DNA from: Arthrobacter mangrovi
GTDB lineage: Bacteria; Actinomycetota; Actinomycetes; Actinomycetales; Micrococcaceae
DNA: 64,000 bases
Direction of reading: 5' to 3'
Assembly (NCBI RefSeq): GCF_026011795.1
Contig: NZ_BRVS01000002.1
Span: 124,001-188,000, forward strand
Position numbers and translations under genes: made by a program
Notes under the pieces: generated by a model
Database searches by the model: none
What the model saw: the letters and a program-made list of their open reading frames with translations, nothing else
What the model was told of the DNA's origin: nothing
Part shown: positions 34,578 through 42,885 of the stretch, piece by piece
Layout of the letters: every line of letters starts with the position of its first letter
Position numbering within the stretch: the stretch's first letter is position 1

Positions 34578-36551
34578 TTAGGAAAGCTCCTGGAATTTGC
34601 GGACCGCATCGGAGGACGCGAGCTGCCATGGCACGCTGGCCACCATGACGCCCGGTTCGAAGTGCAGTCGGGTTTTGATCCGCAGGGCGGTCTGGTTGTG
34701 CACGAGTTGCTCCCACCAGCGCCCCACGACGTATTCGGGAATGTACACGACCACCAGGTCCCGCGGGGAATCGCGGCGGATGTTCTGGATGTAGTTGATG
34801 ATCGGCGTGGTGGTGTCCCGGTAGGGCGAGGCAAGCACGGTGATCGGCACCGGGATCTTCAGCCGGTCCCAGTCGGCCAGCGTCTGCGCGGTCTCCTCCT
34901 CGTCGATGTCCACGATCACGGCGTCCAGCTTCGAGGGCCGCGAGGCCCGGGCGAACGCCAGCGCGCGCAGCACCGGCTTGCGCACGTGCGAGACGAGGAT
35001 CACCGCATGCACCCGCGACGGCAGGGCCGTGGCCTGCCCCGTCTCCTCCACCGCCAGCTCGCGGGCGACCTGCTGGTAGTGCCGGTTGATGCTGTACATG
35101 GCCAGCCCCAGCAGGAAGATGCCGGCCACCGCGATCCAGGCGCCGAAGACGAACTTGCTGACCAGCACGACCGCCAGCACGGTGGCGGTGAGGATGAAGC
35201 CGATGAGGTTGATCAGCCGGGACCGCATCATTTTCCGCCGCAGGCGCCGGTTCGGCGTGGAGCGGATCAGCCGCGAAAAGTGTTTGATCATGCCGAGCTG
35301 GCTGAAGGTGAAGGAGACGAACACGCCGACCACGTACAGCTGGATCAGCTGCGTCACGTCGGCGCGGGTAACCAGGATCAGCAGCAGCGCCGCCCCGGCC
35401 AGCGCCAGGACGCCATTGCTGAAGCTGAGCCGGTCGCCGCGGGTCCGCAGCTGGCGCGGGAGGAACCCGTCCGTGGCGAGTATGGACGCCAGCGCGGGGA
35501 AAGCCGTGAAGGCCGAGTGGCTGGCCAGCACCAGGATCAGGCCGGTCGCGGCTACCACCAGGTAGAAGAGCACGTTGCCGCGGTCGAACACGGTGGCGGC
35601 CAGCTGGCTGATGACCGGCATCTGCACGTAGTCGGCCGGCAGCGGCCCGCCGTTCAGGCGCAGCTGCTCCGCGGGCACCTGCACCACGTGCACGCGGGTG
35701 GCCCGGGCGAGGTACAGCACGGCCATGGTCATCACGGTCGCGGCGATACCGAGGACGAGCAGCGCCGTGGCGGCGTTCCGGGCCCGCGGCGGCCGGAAGG
35801 CCTTCACATTGCTGGCCGGGGTCTCCACGCCGGTCAGCGCCGCGGCCCCGGTGGAGAAGGCGCGCAGCACCAGGAACGCGCCGGCCAGTCCGGTCAGGCC
35901 GGCCTGGAACTCGGCGGCCGGAACGATGTCCAGTGCGGCGCTGGGGGCCAGTTCCAGCTCCCCGCCCAGGTCCTGGATGAAGCCGACCAGGCACATCAGC
36001 AGGATGAGGCCGACGAACGCGTAGGTCGGGATGGCGACGGCGCGGCCGCCGCGGCGCAGGCCGCGCAGGTGGAGGAACGCCAGGACAACGACGCCGAGGG
36101 CAGCGGCTGCCGGTTGTCCTCCGTGGAGTGCGGGGAAAGCGGAAATCAGGTAGTGCGCCGCCGACGACATCGACACCGCGACGGTGAGCACGTAGTCGAA
36201 CATCAGCGCCGAGCCGACGGTGATGCCCGCCGTCTTGCCGAGGTTCTCGCTGGCGATCTGGTAGTCGCCGCCGGAAGGGTAGGCGTGCACGCTCTGCCGG
36301 TAGGAGGCGATGATGACCAGCAGGACGACCATGACCGCCAGTCCGACCAGCGGCGAGAGCGCCACGGCCGCGACGCCGGCCAGTGCCAGCGTGAGCAGGA
36401 TCTCATCCGGCGAATAGGCAACGGAGGACAGCGCGTTCGCCGAAAACACCGGCAGGGCCAGCCACTGCGGCAACGGCTGCACCTTGGCCCGTTCCGTCCG
36501 GAAGGGCCGGCCCACCAAGATCCGCTTGAGGGCGTCAAGATATGTCAGCAC
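34578..36551 (-). CDS. kimA: APC-family permease, KimA-like potassium transporter
   Basis: A 657-residue membrane protein with about 12 transmembrane helices (1-450) and a cytosolic alpha/beta domain at the C-terminus. The N-terminal VFSANALSSVAYSPDEILLTL and the end block EYVVGRWWEQLVHNQTALRIKTRLHFEPGVMVASVPW match the B. subtilis K+ importer KimA (YdaO). The divergent neighbours are two TrkA-type K+ regulatory subunits, which strongly supports potassium as substrate. A GTG at 36551 gives the family-like head VLTYLDALKR; a TTG at 36560 is also in frame. No ydaO-type riboswitch is seen. Confidence 0.85.
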   Translation of the reverse strand: MLTYLDALKRILVGRPFRTERAKVQPLPQWLALPVFSANALSSVAYSPDEILLTLALAGVAAVALSPLVGLAVMVVLLVIIASYRQSVHAYPSGGDYQIASENLGKTAGITVGSALMFDYVLTVAVSMSSAAHYLISAFPALHGGQPAAAALGVVVLAFLHLRGLRRGGRAVAIPTYAFVGLILLMCLVGFIQDLGGELELAPSAALDIVPAAEFQAGLTGLAGAFLVLRAFSTGAAALTGVETPASNVKAFRPPRARNAATALLVLGIAATVMTMAVLYLARATRVHVVQVPAEQLRLNGGPLPADYVQMPVISQLAATVFDRGNVLFYLVVAATGLILVLASHSAFTAFPALASILATDGFLPRQLRTRGDRLSFSNGVLALAGAALLLILVTRADVTQLIQLYVVGVFVSFTFSQLGMIKHFSRLIRSTPNRRLRRKMMRSRLINLIGFILTATVLAVVLVSKFVFGAWIAVAGIFLLGLAMYSINRHYQQVARELAVEETGQATALPSRVHAVILVSHVRKPVLRALAFARASRPSKLDAVIVDIDEEETAQTLADWDRLKIPVPITVLASPYRDTTTPIINYIQNIRRDSPRDLVVVYIPEYVVGRWWEQLVHNQTALRIKTRLHFEPGVMVASVPWQLASSDAVRKFQELS

Positions 36552-36672
36552 AGCCCACAACCGTAACCGCTTGCCTGCAGGGTTGTCATGGAATCACTCT
36601 AAGCCGCCGGCCGGGCGGCAAGGGGTTAAGCTGGCAGCAGGACAGCTTGGAACAGCGGAAGAGGCATCGACA

Positions 36673-37347
36673 GTGGCGCATTTCGTCATCATGGGCTGCG
36701 GACGCGTCGGCGTCACCTTGGCCCACACCCTCGACGACTCCGGCCACAGCGTCGCGGTCATCGACCAGGACGACCGCGCCTTCCGCCGCCTGCGCAGCGA
36801 TTTTTCCGGCCGCAAGGTCACCGGTGTGGGGTTCGACCGGGACACGCTCCGCCATGCCGATATCGAGAAGGCCTACGCCTTTGCGGCGGTTTCGAGCGGC
36901 GACAATTCGAATATCCTCGCAACCCGGGTGGCGCGGGAGACCTTCCACGTGCAGCACGTCGTCGCCCGCATCTACGACCCGGGGCGCGCCGAGATCTACC
37001 AGCGCCTGGGCATTCCCACGGTGGCGGCGGTGCGCTGGAGCGCGGACCAGGTGCTGCGCAGGATCCTGCCCGAGCAGAGCATCAAGGGCGACTACCGCGA
37101 AGCCTCCGGGCGCCTGATCCTGGGCGAGGTGTCGCTGCACGAGGCGTGGGCCGGGCACTTCCTCACCGAGATCGAAGCCCTGTCGGGGGCGCGCGTGGCC
37201 TATCTCACCCGTTTCGGCGAGGGCATGCTGCCGGGCCCGGAGACCCGCTTCCAGCACGGCGACATCCTGCATGCCATGATGCGCGTCGACGCCACGCATG
37301 AAATCTCCGCAGTCCTGTCCAAACCTCCGGTGAAGGAGTCCGAATGA
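36673..37347 (+). CDS. ceoB: TrkA-family potassium uptake subunit CeoB-like
   Basis: A 224-residue TrkA protein with an N-terminal RCK/Rossmann domain (MGCGRVGVTLAHTLDDSGHSVAVIDQDD) and a short C-terminal TrkA-C part. NAD(H)/nucleotide binding is the known role of this domain in gating K+ transport. The GTG at 36673 has GAGG 9 nt upstream. It overlaps the second TrkA gene (ATGA at 37344) and is divergent from the KimA-like permease. Gene order matches mycobacterial ceoB-ceoC (Rv2691-Rv2692). Confidence 0.87.
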   Translation: MAHFVIMGCGRVGVTLAHTLDDSGHSVAVIDQDDRAFRRLRSDFSGRKVTGVGFDRDTLRHADIEKAYAFAAVSSGDNSNILATRVARETFHVQHVVARIYDPGRAEIYQRLGIPTVAAVRWSADQVLRRILPEQSIKGDYREASGRLILGEVSLHEAWAGHFLTEIEALSGARVAYLTRFGEGMLPGPETRFQHGDILHAMMRVDATHEISAVLSKPPVKESE

Positions 37348-38045
37348 AGGTCGTCATTGCCGGCGCCGGCAGCGTCGGCTCCTCGATCGCCCGTGAACTG
37401 CTGTCCAATAACCACGACATCCTGCTCATCGACCAGAAGCCCGAAGTGATCGGCCGCAGCGGGCTCAAGGGGGCCCGCTGGCTGATCGGCGACGCCTGCG
37501 AGATCACCACGCTGCGCGACGCGAAACTGGAAGAGGCCGACGTCGTCGTGTCCGCCACGGGCGATGACAAGGTGAACCTCGTGGTGTCCCTGCTGGCCAA
37601 AAGCGAGTTCGGCGTCGGCCGCACCGTAGGCCGGGTCAACAACCCGAAGAACGACTGGATGTTCGACGATTCCTGGGGAGTCGACGTCGCCGTCAACACT
37701 CCGCGGCTCATGACGGCCCTGGTGGAAGAGGCCGTCGAAATCGGCGACCTGGTCCGCCTGCTGACGCTGCAGACCGGCGTGGCCTCGATCGTGGAATTCA
37801 CCGTCCCCGGGGACTCGCCCCTGATCGGCAGCACGCTCGGCTCGGTGGACTGGCCCCAGGACGCGACGGTGGTCGCCATCCTCCGCGACGATGCACCGAT
37901 CACCCCGAGTGCCGACGACGTGATCGAGGCGAGCGACGAACTGTTCTTCGTCACCACGATCGCGGCCGAACAGGAACTGCGCTCAGTCCTGCTCGCCCGC
38001 CCGGCCGGCGCTGCCGCCGGCGATGGTGCTGTCGGCCGGGCGTGA
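37344..38045 (+). CDS. ceoC: TrkA-family potassium uptake subunit CeoC-like
   Basis: A 233-residue second TrkA protein: MKVVIAGAGSVGSSIARELLSNNHDILLIDQKP is the RCK dinucleotide loop, and EFTVPGDSPLIGSTLGSVDWPQDATVVAILRDD is a full TrkA-C domain. The pair probably forms a hetero-oligomer controlling the divergent permease. Unusually, its 3' end overlaps the convergent DUF3159 gene by 63 bp (37983-38045), so the last 20 codons are coding on both strands. Confidence 0.87.
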   Translation: MKVVIAGAGSVGSSIARELLSNNHDILLIDQKPEVIGRSGLKGARWLIGDACEITTLRDAKLEEADVVVSATGDDKVNLVVSLLAKSEFGVGRTVGRVNNPKNDWMFDDSWGVDVAVNTPRLMTALVEEAVEIGDLVRLLTLQTGVASIVEFTVPGDSPLIGSTLGSVDWPQDATVVAILRDDAPITPSADDVIEASDELFFVTTIAAEQELRSVLLARPAGAAAGDGAVGRA

Positions 38046-38714
38046 CACCAGCCAGGCCAGCCACAGCCCGAGGGCATAGAGCGGCAGGCCCATGACCAGC
38101 CGCGCCGTGCCGAGCGCGACCAGGCCGTCTTCGCCCATGAAATAGAGCGGTACCTGCACCAGCAGGCGCAGCACCAGGACCGAGGTGACGATCCAGGTCG
38201 CCAGCGCATACGCCTTCAGCCGGCGCGGGTGCTTCCGCCAGTCGAGGCCCTCCCCGCGGATGAACCCGAACAGCAGCCCGGCGAGCGGCCATTTCACCAG
38301 GACGGACACCACCATGCCGACGATGTACGCGGCGTTGGTGATGAAGCCCCAGACGTAGAAGTCCTCGGCACGCCCCGTGCTGTTGGCCACGAAGGCGCAG
38401 ATGGCCACGCCGACCAGGCCCGAGAAGGCCTGCGTCACGGTTCCGCGCTGGATGAGCCGCAGCACGGTGAAAACGGCTGCAGTGCCGAGGGCGCCGATCA
38501 GGGCCGGGCCAAGGTCGCGGCTGACGGTGAAGACGACGAGGAAGATGATGCCGGGCAGGACACTCTCGACGAGGCCGCGGACCCCGCCGATGGATTTGAG
38601 CACGTCGATCTGCCCGTCGTCGCGCCGCTCCATGCCGGCCTTGGCGGCATAACTGCCGGCCAGGTCCGACAGGGACTTCTCGGGTTCGTCCCGCGGTGCG
38701 GGCTGTTCAGTCAT
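37983..38714 (-). CDS. DUF3159 family membrane protein
   Basis: A 243-residue protein with about five hydrophobic helices (from GIIFLVVFTVSRDLGPALIGALG to LYALGLWLAWLV) after a 45-residue cytosolic head. It equals mycobacterial Rv2693c in position and length. The function is unknown. Its ATG overlaps the OB-fold gene's stop (ATGA), so it ends a four-gene minus-strand unit of dut, DUF3710, OB-fold and DUF3159. The 3' end overlaps ceoC tail to tail. Confidence 0.8.
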   Translation of the reverse strand: MTEQPAPRDEPEKSLSDLAGSYAAKAGMERRDDGQIDVLKSIGGVRGLVESVLPGIIFLVVFTVSRDLGPALIGALGTAAVFTVLRLIQRGTVTQAFSGLVGVAICAFVANSTGRAEDFYVWGFITNAAYIVGMVVSVLVKWPLAGLLFGFIRGEGLDWRKHPRRLKAYALATWIVTSVLVLRLLVQVPLYFMGEDGLVALGTARLVMGLPLYALGLWLAWLVSRPADSTIAGGSAGRAGEQD

Positions 38715-39070
38715 GACTCGTTCTCCAGCAGGCTCAAGATCTCGTATCCCGGGTTGTACATGGTGGGCAGGCCGTCGACTTGGGAGACCATGCCGTCGAA
38801 CCCCAGCCGGATTCCGGCGTCGATTCCAGGCACCTTCCGCTGGCCGAGCCAGACCAGGCGGATCCGGCCCCGCCGGGACGCCGCCTTGGTCCCCGTCTCG
38901 GCGCCTGGCAGCTCGGAGACGACGACGGCGGAGAAGCTCGGGGCCTCGCCCGCGGGCAGGATGGTGACCGACTCCACGAAGCCGGCCGAACGGATCCGCC
39001 CGCGCTCCGGCAGCCGGTCCAGCGGCACCGTCGCCGCTGCCGCCCGCAGCCGTGCACCGGAATCAACCAA
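38711..39070 (-). CDS. OB-fold nucleic-acid-binding domain protein (Rv2694c-like)
   Basis: A 119-residue protein with a five-strand OB-fold pattern: RIRSAGFVESVTILPAGEAPSFSAVVVSELPGAETGTKAASRRGRIRLVWLGQRKVPGIDAGIRL. The actinobacterial family sits between DUF3710 and DUF3159. The likely start is the TTG at 39070, which gives the family-like head VDSGARLRAAAATVPLDRL and overlaps the DUF3710 stop; GGAG lies 11 nt upstream. No ATG or GTG fits better. Single-stranded nucleic acid binding is a fold-based inference. Confidence 0.72.
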   Translation of the reverse strand: MVDSGARLRAAAATVPLDRLPERGRIRSAGFVESVTILPAGEAPSFSAVVVSELPGAETGTKAASRRGRIRLVWLGQRKVPGIDAGIRLGFDGMVSQVDGLPTMYNPGYEILSLLENES

Positions 39071-39818
39071 TGTGGGTGATCTCCGGCCCGCGTTCCGGCG
39101 CGCCGAGCCCGGGCTTGGCTTCCGGTTCGGGCTGCGGCGCGGCCTCCTTCGGGAGGCGCAGCTGCAGCAGGTCGCGTGGAGGCAGCGGCTGGCTGCCGCG
39201 GACCACGACCGTAGAGCGGAACAGGTCTTCCAGGTCGGCGGACTTTTCCCGGTCAAGCGCCGCGGCGCCGCCGATCACTCCGCGCAGGAACCAGCGCGGC
39301 CCGTCCACGCCGACGAATCGCGCAACCCGGTAGCCGGTCTTGCCATCCGGCGTCTGCGCCGGGAGCTTGGCGACAACCTCGGTGCCGAGCGGTCCCTCGA
39401 GCTCTTCGACCTCGCCGCCCTGCGAACCGACCGAGGCAGCGATCTGTTCGCGGATCTCCGGCCAGAGCGACTCGGATTTCGGGGCGGCGAAGGCCTGCAG
39501 CTGCAGGCTCGATCCGGCGAGGTCCAGCGTTACTGCGATGACGCGCTGGGTGCGCTCCTCTACTTCCAGCCGCAGCTGCAGGCCTTCGCGCGGGCGGATC
39601 TTCAGGGCGCCAAGGTCCAGGTAGTCTTCCCCGGTGTCCTTCTCGGCGCTGTCGAAGGGCCCGCCGGTACGGAAGGCATCCTTGTCCGGCTGGCCCGCGG
39701 ACCCGGTTTCACCGCCGGGCTCGTCTGCGGAGGCGGCAACTTCCCCGGTGCCCGCGGCCTCGGTGCCATCGGCAGGCTCGGCAGAGTCGCTGCGCTTCTT
39801 GCGGCGCCCAAATACCAT
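39063..39818 (-). CDS. DUF3710 family protein
   Basis: A 251-residue protein starting MVFGRRKKRSDSAEPADGTEAAG, a basic head and an acidic, disordered linker (about 1-55). A folded domain follows (YLDLGALKIRPREGLQLRLEVEERTQRVIAVTLDLAGSSLQLQAFAAPKSESLWPEIR). It matches Rv2696c by position and pattern. It has a C-terminal Pro/Glu-rich tail. The function is unknown. The ATG at 39818 is preferred over upstream in-frame codons because the conserved FGRRK head starts there. Confidence 0.8.
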   Translation of the reverse strand: MVFGRRKKRSDSAEPADGTEAAGTGEVAASADEPGGETGSAGQPDKDAFRTGGPFDSAEKDTGEDYLDLGALKIRPREGLQLRLEVEERTQRVIAVTLDLAGSSLQLQAFAAPKSESLWPEIREQIAASVGSQGGEVEELEGPLGTEVVAKLPAQTPDGKTGYRVARFVGVDGPRWFLRGVIGGAAALDREKSADLEDLFRSTVVVRGSQPLPPRDLLQLRLPKEAAPQPEPEAKPGLGAPERGPEITHIG

Positions 39819-39882
39819 CGTGGCTTTCCTCTCGGACTTGATGCGGTTGGCCGGCGGCCGGTGGGCACGCCGGGACGTTTCT

Positions 39883-40350
39883 TTACTGTGCGGCGGTGAA
39901 TCCGCCGGTGGATCCGAAACCTCCGGTGCCGCGGACGGAGCCAGGGAGTTCGGCAACCAACTCGAAGGACGCGGTTTCGACGCGCTGGATCACCATCTGG
40001 GCGATGCGGTCCCCGCGCTTGAACTCAAGCGCCGCGGAGGCATCCGTATTCAGCAGCGTCACGGCGATTTCACCGCGGTAGCCTGCATCCACGGTGCCGG
40101 GGGCGTTCACGATGGTCAGTCCATGCTTAGTGGCAAGTCCGGAGCGCGGGTGGATCAGGGCGACGTAGCCGGCGGGAAGGGCAATCGCCACGCCCGTGGG
40201 CACCAGCACGCGCTCCCCCGGCCCGATCCGGAAGTCGATCCTGGTGCGCAGGTCGGCGCCGGCATCCCCGGGGTGCGCATACGAAGGTGCCTCCAGCGCG
40301 TCGTCGAGCATTTTCAGCTGAACGTTCAGCGTTGGTTGAATTTCCTGCAC
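39883..40350 (-). CDS. dut: Deoxyuridine 5'-triphosphate nucleotidohydrolase
   Basis: A 155-residue trimeric dUTPase that hydrolyses dUTP to dUMP, preventing uracil incorporation. All five motifs are visible: HPGDAGADLRT, PRSGLATKHG, NAPGTVDAGYRGEI, RGDRIAQMVIQRV and the P-loop-like C-terminal RGTGGFGSTG. The start is a GTG at 40350. It leads the minus-strand unit that continues with DUF3710 after a 64-nt gap. Presence next to Mug-type repair genes elsewhere in the window is coincidental. Confidence 0.94.
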   Translation of the reverse strand: MQEIQPTLNVQLKMLDDALEAPSYAHPGDAGADLRTRIDFRIGPGERVLVPTGVAIALPAGYVALIHPRSGLATKHGLTIVNAPGTVDAGYRGEIAVTLLNTDASAALEFKRGDRIAQMVIQRVETASFELVAELPGSVRGTGGFGSTGGFTAAQ

Positions 40351-40491
40351 TCGTGACCGTTCCTCGTTCGGCGCGGCGAAGCCGCCGCGGGCATTTCCGC
40401 ACATCACTCTATCCTCTTTGTCCCAGGCCCAGCTACGGCGAGCGTGCCCGGAGGTCCCGCCCAGTGTCCCGATCGCGCCGTCCGCGCAGGA

Positions 40492-40497
40492 TAAGCT
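40492..40497 (+). promoter_or_regulatory. TAAGCT -10 box for a leaderless DUF3093 transcript
   Basis: TAAGCT ends 7 nt before the ATG at 40505 and no Shine-Dalgarno lies between. Divergent from the dut promoter. No convincing -35 is visible. Confidence 0.45.
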
Positions 40498-40504
40498 GAA
40501 ACTC

Positions 40505-41005
40505 ATGAGCGCAACACCCTCCCCCGCCGCCGGCCAGCCCACCGGATCCGCTACGGAACCGATCTACCAGGAGCGGCTCTGGCCGAACTTCTGGGTCTGG
40601 CTCATCGCAGCGGGCGTTTCCGGAGCGGTGATCTTCGTGCTGGCTCCGATCAGCCTGGCCACCGGCTACATCGCCGCCGTCGTCACGGCCCTGATCCTGG
40701 GCTTCCTGCTCTTCATCTCCACGCCGCGGATCACGGTGACCGACCGGAGCCTGCAGGTCGGCCGCGCGCAGATTGAACGCGAATTCATTGGTGCGGTGGA
40801 AGGCTTCCGCGGAGACGCCGCCGTCGAACAGCGCGGACCAAAGCTCAACGCCACCGCTTACCAATGCATCCGCGGCTGGATCTCGCCGGTGGTGAAAATC
40901 GAAATCACGGACGAGGCAGACCGCACGCCCTACTGGCTGACGTCGACGCGCCGTCCGGAACAACTGGTCGCCGCCCTGGGTCAGCCCTCGCAGTCCTTGC
41001 AGTAG
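40505..41005 (+). CDS. DUF3093 family membrane protein
   Basis: A 166-residue protein with two hydrophobic helices (about residues 30-52 and 55-76) and a cytosolic beta-rich domain (RITVTDRSLQVGRAQIEREFIGAVEGF). It is the counterpart of Rv2698. The function is unknown; the fold resembles membrane-anchored PH-like domains. The start is the ATG at 40505. Its last 25 nt overlap the convergent DUF4193 gene. Confidence 0.8.
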   Translation: MSATPSPAAGQPTGSATEPIYQERLWPNFWVWLIAAGVSGAVIFVLAPISLATGYIAAVVTALILGFLLFISTPRITVTDRSLQVGRAQIEREFIGAVEGFRGDAAVEQRGPKLNATAYQCIRGWISPVVKIEITDEADRTPYWLTSTRRPEQLVAALGQPSQSLQ

Positions 41006-41280
41006 AGCAGCCCGTCCTTCTCCTTCGCCACCTGCGAGCGATGGCGGACCAGGAAGCATGAAGCGCAGGTGAATTCGTCGGACTGGGCCGGCATGACGCG
41101 GACCATCAGCTCTTCACCCGACAGATCCGCGCCGGGGAGCTCGAATCCTTCGGCGGCCTCCGCTTCGTCTTCGTCCACCACGGCTGACTGTTTGTCGGTC
41201 CGGTGCGACTTCAGCTCCTCGATCGAGTCCTCGCTCAGCTCCTCGTCGGGTTTGCGCGGCGCATCGTAGTCAGTGGCCAT
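40981..41280 (-). CDS. DUF4193 family zinc-ribbon protein
   Basis: A 99-residue acidic protein (Rv2699c family) starting MATDYDAPRKPDEELSEDSIEELKSHR. The end holds CASCFLVRHRSQVAKEKDGLLYCKDCEG, two CxxC pairs that should bind zinc. The middle is Asp/Glu-rich. The function is unknown; it is widely kept in actinobacteria. It overlaps DUF3093 by 25 bp tail to tail. The ATG at 41280 is preferred over one at 41295 because the conserved MATDYDAPR head starts there. Confidence 0.82.
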   Translation of the reverse strand: MATDYDAPRKPDEELSEDSIEELKSHRTDKQSAVVDEDEAEAAEGFELPGADLSGEELMVRVMPAQSDEFTCASCFLVRHRSQVAKEKDGLLYCKDCEG

Positions 41281-41627
41281 GATCGTCTTCTTCACGCTCC
41301 GGTTCTGTCGCTTGTCTGTGGGTGCGGTCCTCCGCGAACGGAAGCCCGAGGCAGGCTTCCGGCAGGTATGTCAGAGCACAACGCCCGGGGTGCCGGGTTT
41401 GTGCCCGCAACGCGAAGATTGTTGCCTACTTGCCATCTAAACGCCAACCCGCGCCGCCGGATCGTAACCGCCGGTCGGCCCGCACGAGCACGCGGCGGGG
41501 CCGCCGGCGGAAGGCGCCAGGTGGCCACCGGCCCAGCCAGTCCGCGCCACACCCGCCCAAACAGTAGGAAATAGGCCTCTTCGATGGCAGAGTTTCAGCA
41601 GGAATTGTCGTCTGGTGGAGGGTTTTC
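41281..41627. other. Divergent intergenic region between DUF4193 and sepH, no gene seen
   Basis: I see no gene, repeat or structured RNA in these 347 bases. The sepH ribosome-binding site GGAGGG lies at the right end, and promoters for both divergent genes must lie here. No clear -35/-10 pair stands out. The middle part is relatively AT-richer than its flanks. Confidence 0.5.
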
Positions 41628-42875
41628 ATGCAGGATCTGCGGCTGGTGGGTGTCCATGAGGATGGCGAACATCTGCTGTTGGGCGGCGAGGGCGGAGAAA
41701 GCTACCGCCTGGCCATCGACGAGGCGCTCCGCTCCGCGGCGGCCCGCCCGTCCGTGCGTGTGCCTGCGGCGGAGTCCCCGGAATCCGGCCCCGTGATGTC
41801 GCCTCGGGAGATCCAGGCGCGGATTCGCGCTGGTGCTTCCGCCGAGGAAGTGGCCGCCGAATCCGGGGTTTCCATGGAACGCATCCGGCGCTATGAGGGC
41901 CCGGTCCTCGCGGAACGCGACTACATGGCCCAGCAGGCGCAGCTGGTAGAGGTCGCCGCCGCCATTCCCGCCCACGAGGGGTACCGGTCCGGCCAGGCCG
42001 AGCAGCCGGCCACGCTCGGCGCCATGGTGCTCCATCGCCTCCCGGCCTTTGGCATCGACCCGGACACGCTCGCCTGGGATTCCTGGCGGCGCGCCGACGG
42101 CACCTGGGAGGTACTCGCGCAGTTCAGCCTGCCTGCGGAGGCCACCGGGTCGGTCGGCGAGGAACCGCCGGCCCGCTGGATCTACGACCACAGCCGCCGG
42201 ACCATCCGGAACACCAGCCGGTGGGCGCAGCAACTGAGCGAAATCGAGCCGCTGGACGGCCCGGTTCCCGGCCGGCGCCTGACCGCGGTGGCAGACCGCG
42301 TCTTCGACTTCGAAACCGATGCCGAGCCGGAAACGGACGCCCGGGAGGTGTCGCCGGAGGCGCAGGAGGATGCGGATCCGGACAACCTGCTTGAGGTCCT
42401 GCGGTCCCGCCGCGGCCAGCGCCTCGGCGTCGACGAGGACGCGGATGATGCCCTGGCGCTGATGCTGAGCCGCGGCGCCGTTCCCGCGGCGCATCCCCGC
42501 GACAGCGATTCGGAGGATAGCCCCGCCGCCGCCGAGGAGGGCGGAGAGCACCCGTCCAAGGGCCTTCCGTTCGGGCTGAGCCTCGCTCCCGCGTACGACG
42601 GCGGGGGCGACGGTCCGCTCGACCTTCCGGAAGGCGTGAGCACAGAAACGCGCGAGATCACTGTCTCCGGCGCACCCCTTCGCGGCAAGGAGCAGGCAGG
42701 GACCGGTCCGGCCGGCGCGGAGGAGGCAGGGAGCGGGCAGGCGGAGACCGGGGACACTGAGGCCAAGTCCGGCTCCGCGGAAGAAGCCGAGGCACAGCCA
42801 AAGCGGTCGCTGCGGCCCAAGCGCTCAAGCGTACCGAGCTGGGACGAGATCGTCTTCGGCACCCGGCACGAGTGA
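41628..42875 (+). CDS. sepH: Septation protein SepH
   Basis: A 415-residue cell-division protein that in Streptomyces and mycobacteria binds and stimulates FtsZ assembly. The N-terminal DUF3071 domain starts MQDLRLVGVHEDGEHLLL. It includes a helix-turn-helix-like stretch (SPREIQARIRAGASAEEVAAESGVSMERIRRYEGPVLAERDYMAQQAQ) at about 58-105. The rest is Glu/Ala/Pro-rich and predicted disordered, and ends in a Lys/Arg patch (QPKRSLRPKRSSVPSWDEIVFG), which is the conserved C-terminal motif. The ATG has GGAGGG upstream. Its neighbours follow the actinobacterial order near DUF4193. Confidence 0.88.
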   Translation: MQDLRLVGVHEDGEHLLLGGEGGESYRLAIDEALRSAAARPSVRVPAAESPESGPVMSPREIQARIRAGASAEEVAAESGVSMERIRRYEGPVLAERDYMAQQAQLVEVAAAIPAHEGYRSGQAEQPATLGAMVLHRLPAFGIDPDTLAWDSWRRADGTWEVLAQFSLPAEATGSVGEEPPARWIYDHSRRTIRNTSRWAQQLSEIEPLDGPVPGRRLTAVADRVFDFETDAEPETDAREVSPEAQEDADPDNLLEVLRSRRGQRLGVDEDADDALALMLSRGAVPAAHPRDSDSEDSPAAAEEGGEHPSKGLPFGLSLAPAYDGGGDGPLDLPEGVSTETREITVSGAPLRGKEQAGTGPAGAEEAGSGQAETGDTEAKSGSAEEAEAQPKRSLRPKRSSVPSWDEIVFGTRHE

Positions 42876-42885
42876 GCCGCGGGGC

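Noticed and set aside
34662-36566. Long plus-strand frame opposite the KimA-like permease
   Set aside because: Shadow frame, His/Asp/Gln-rich without domain pattern; the minus frame has the transmembrane pattern and family motifs.
36552-36672. c-di-AMP (ydaO-type) riboswitch before the KimA-like gene
   Set aside because: The divergent intergenic region is only 121 bp and shows none of the conserved ydaO elements or a long structured leader.
38711-39256. 181-residue version of the OB-fold gene
   Set aside because: Residues upstream of LVDSGARLRAAA overlap DUF3710 deeply and read as Arg/Ser/Cys-rich shadow sequence; the TTG at 39070 gives the family-like N-terminus.
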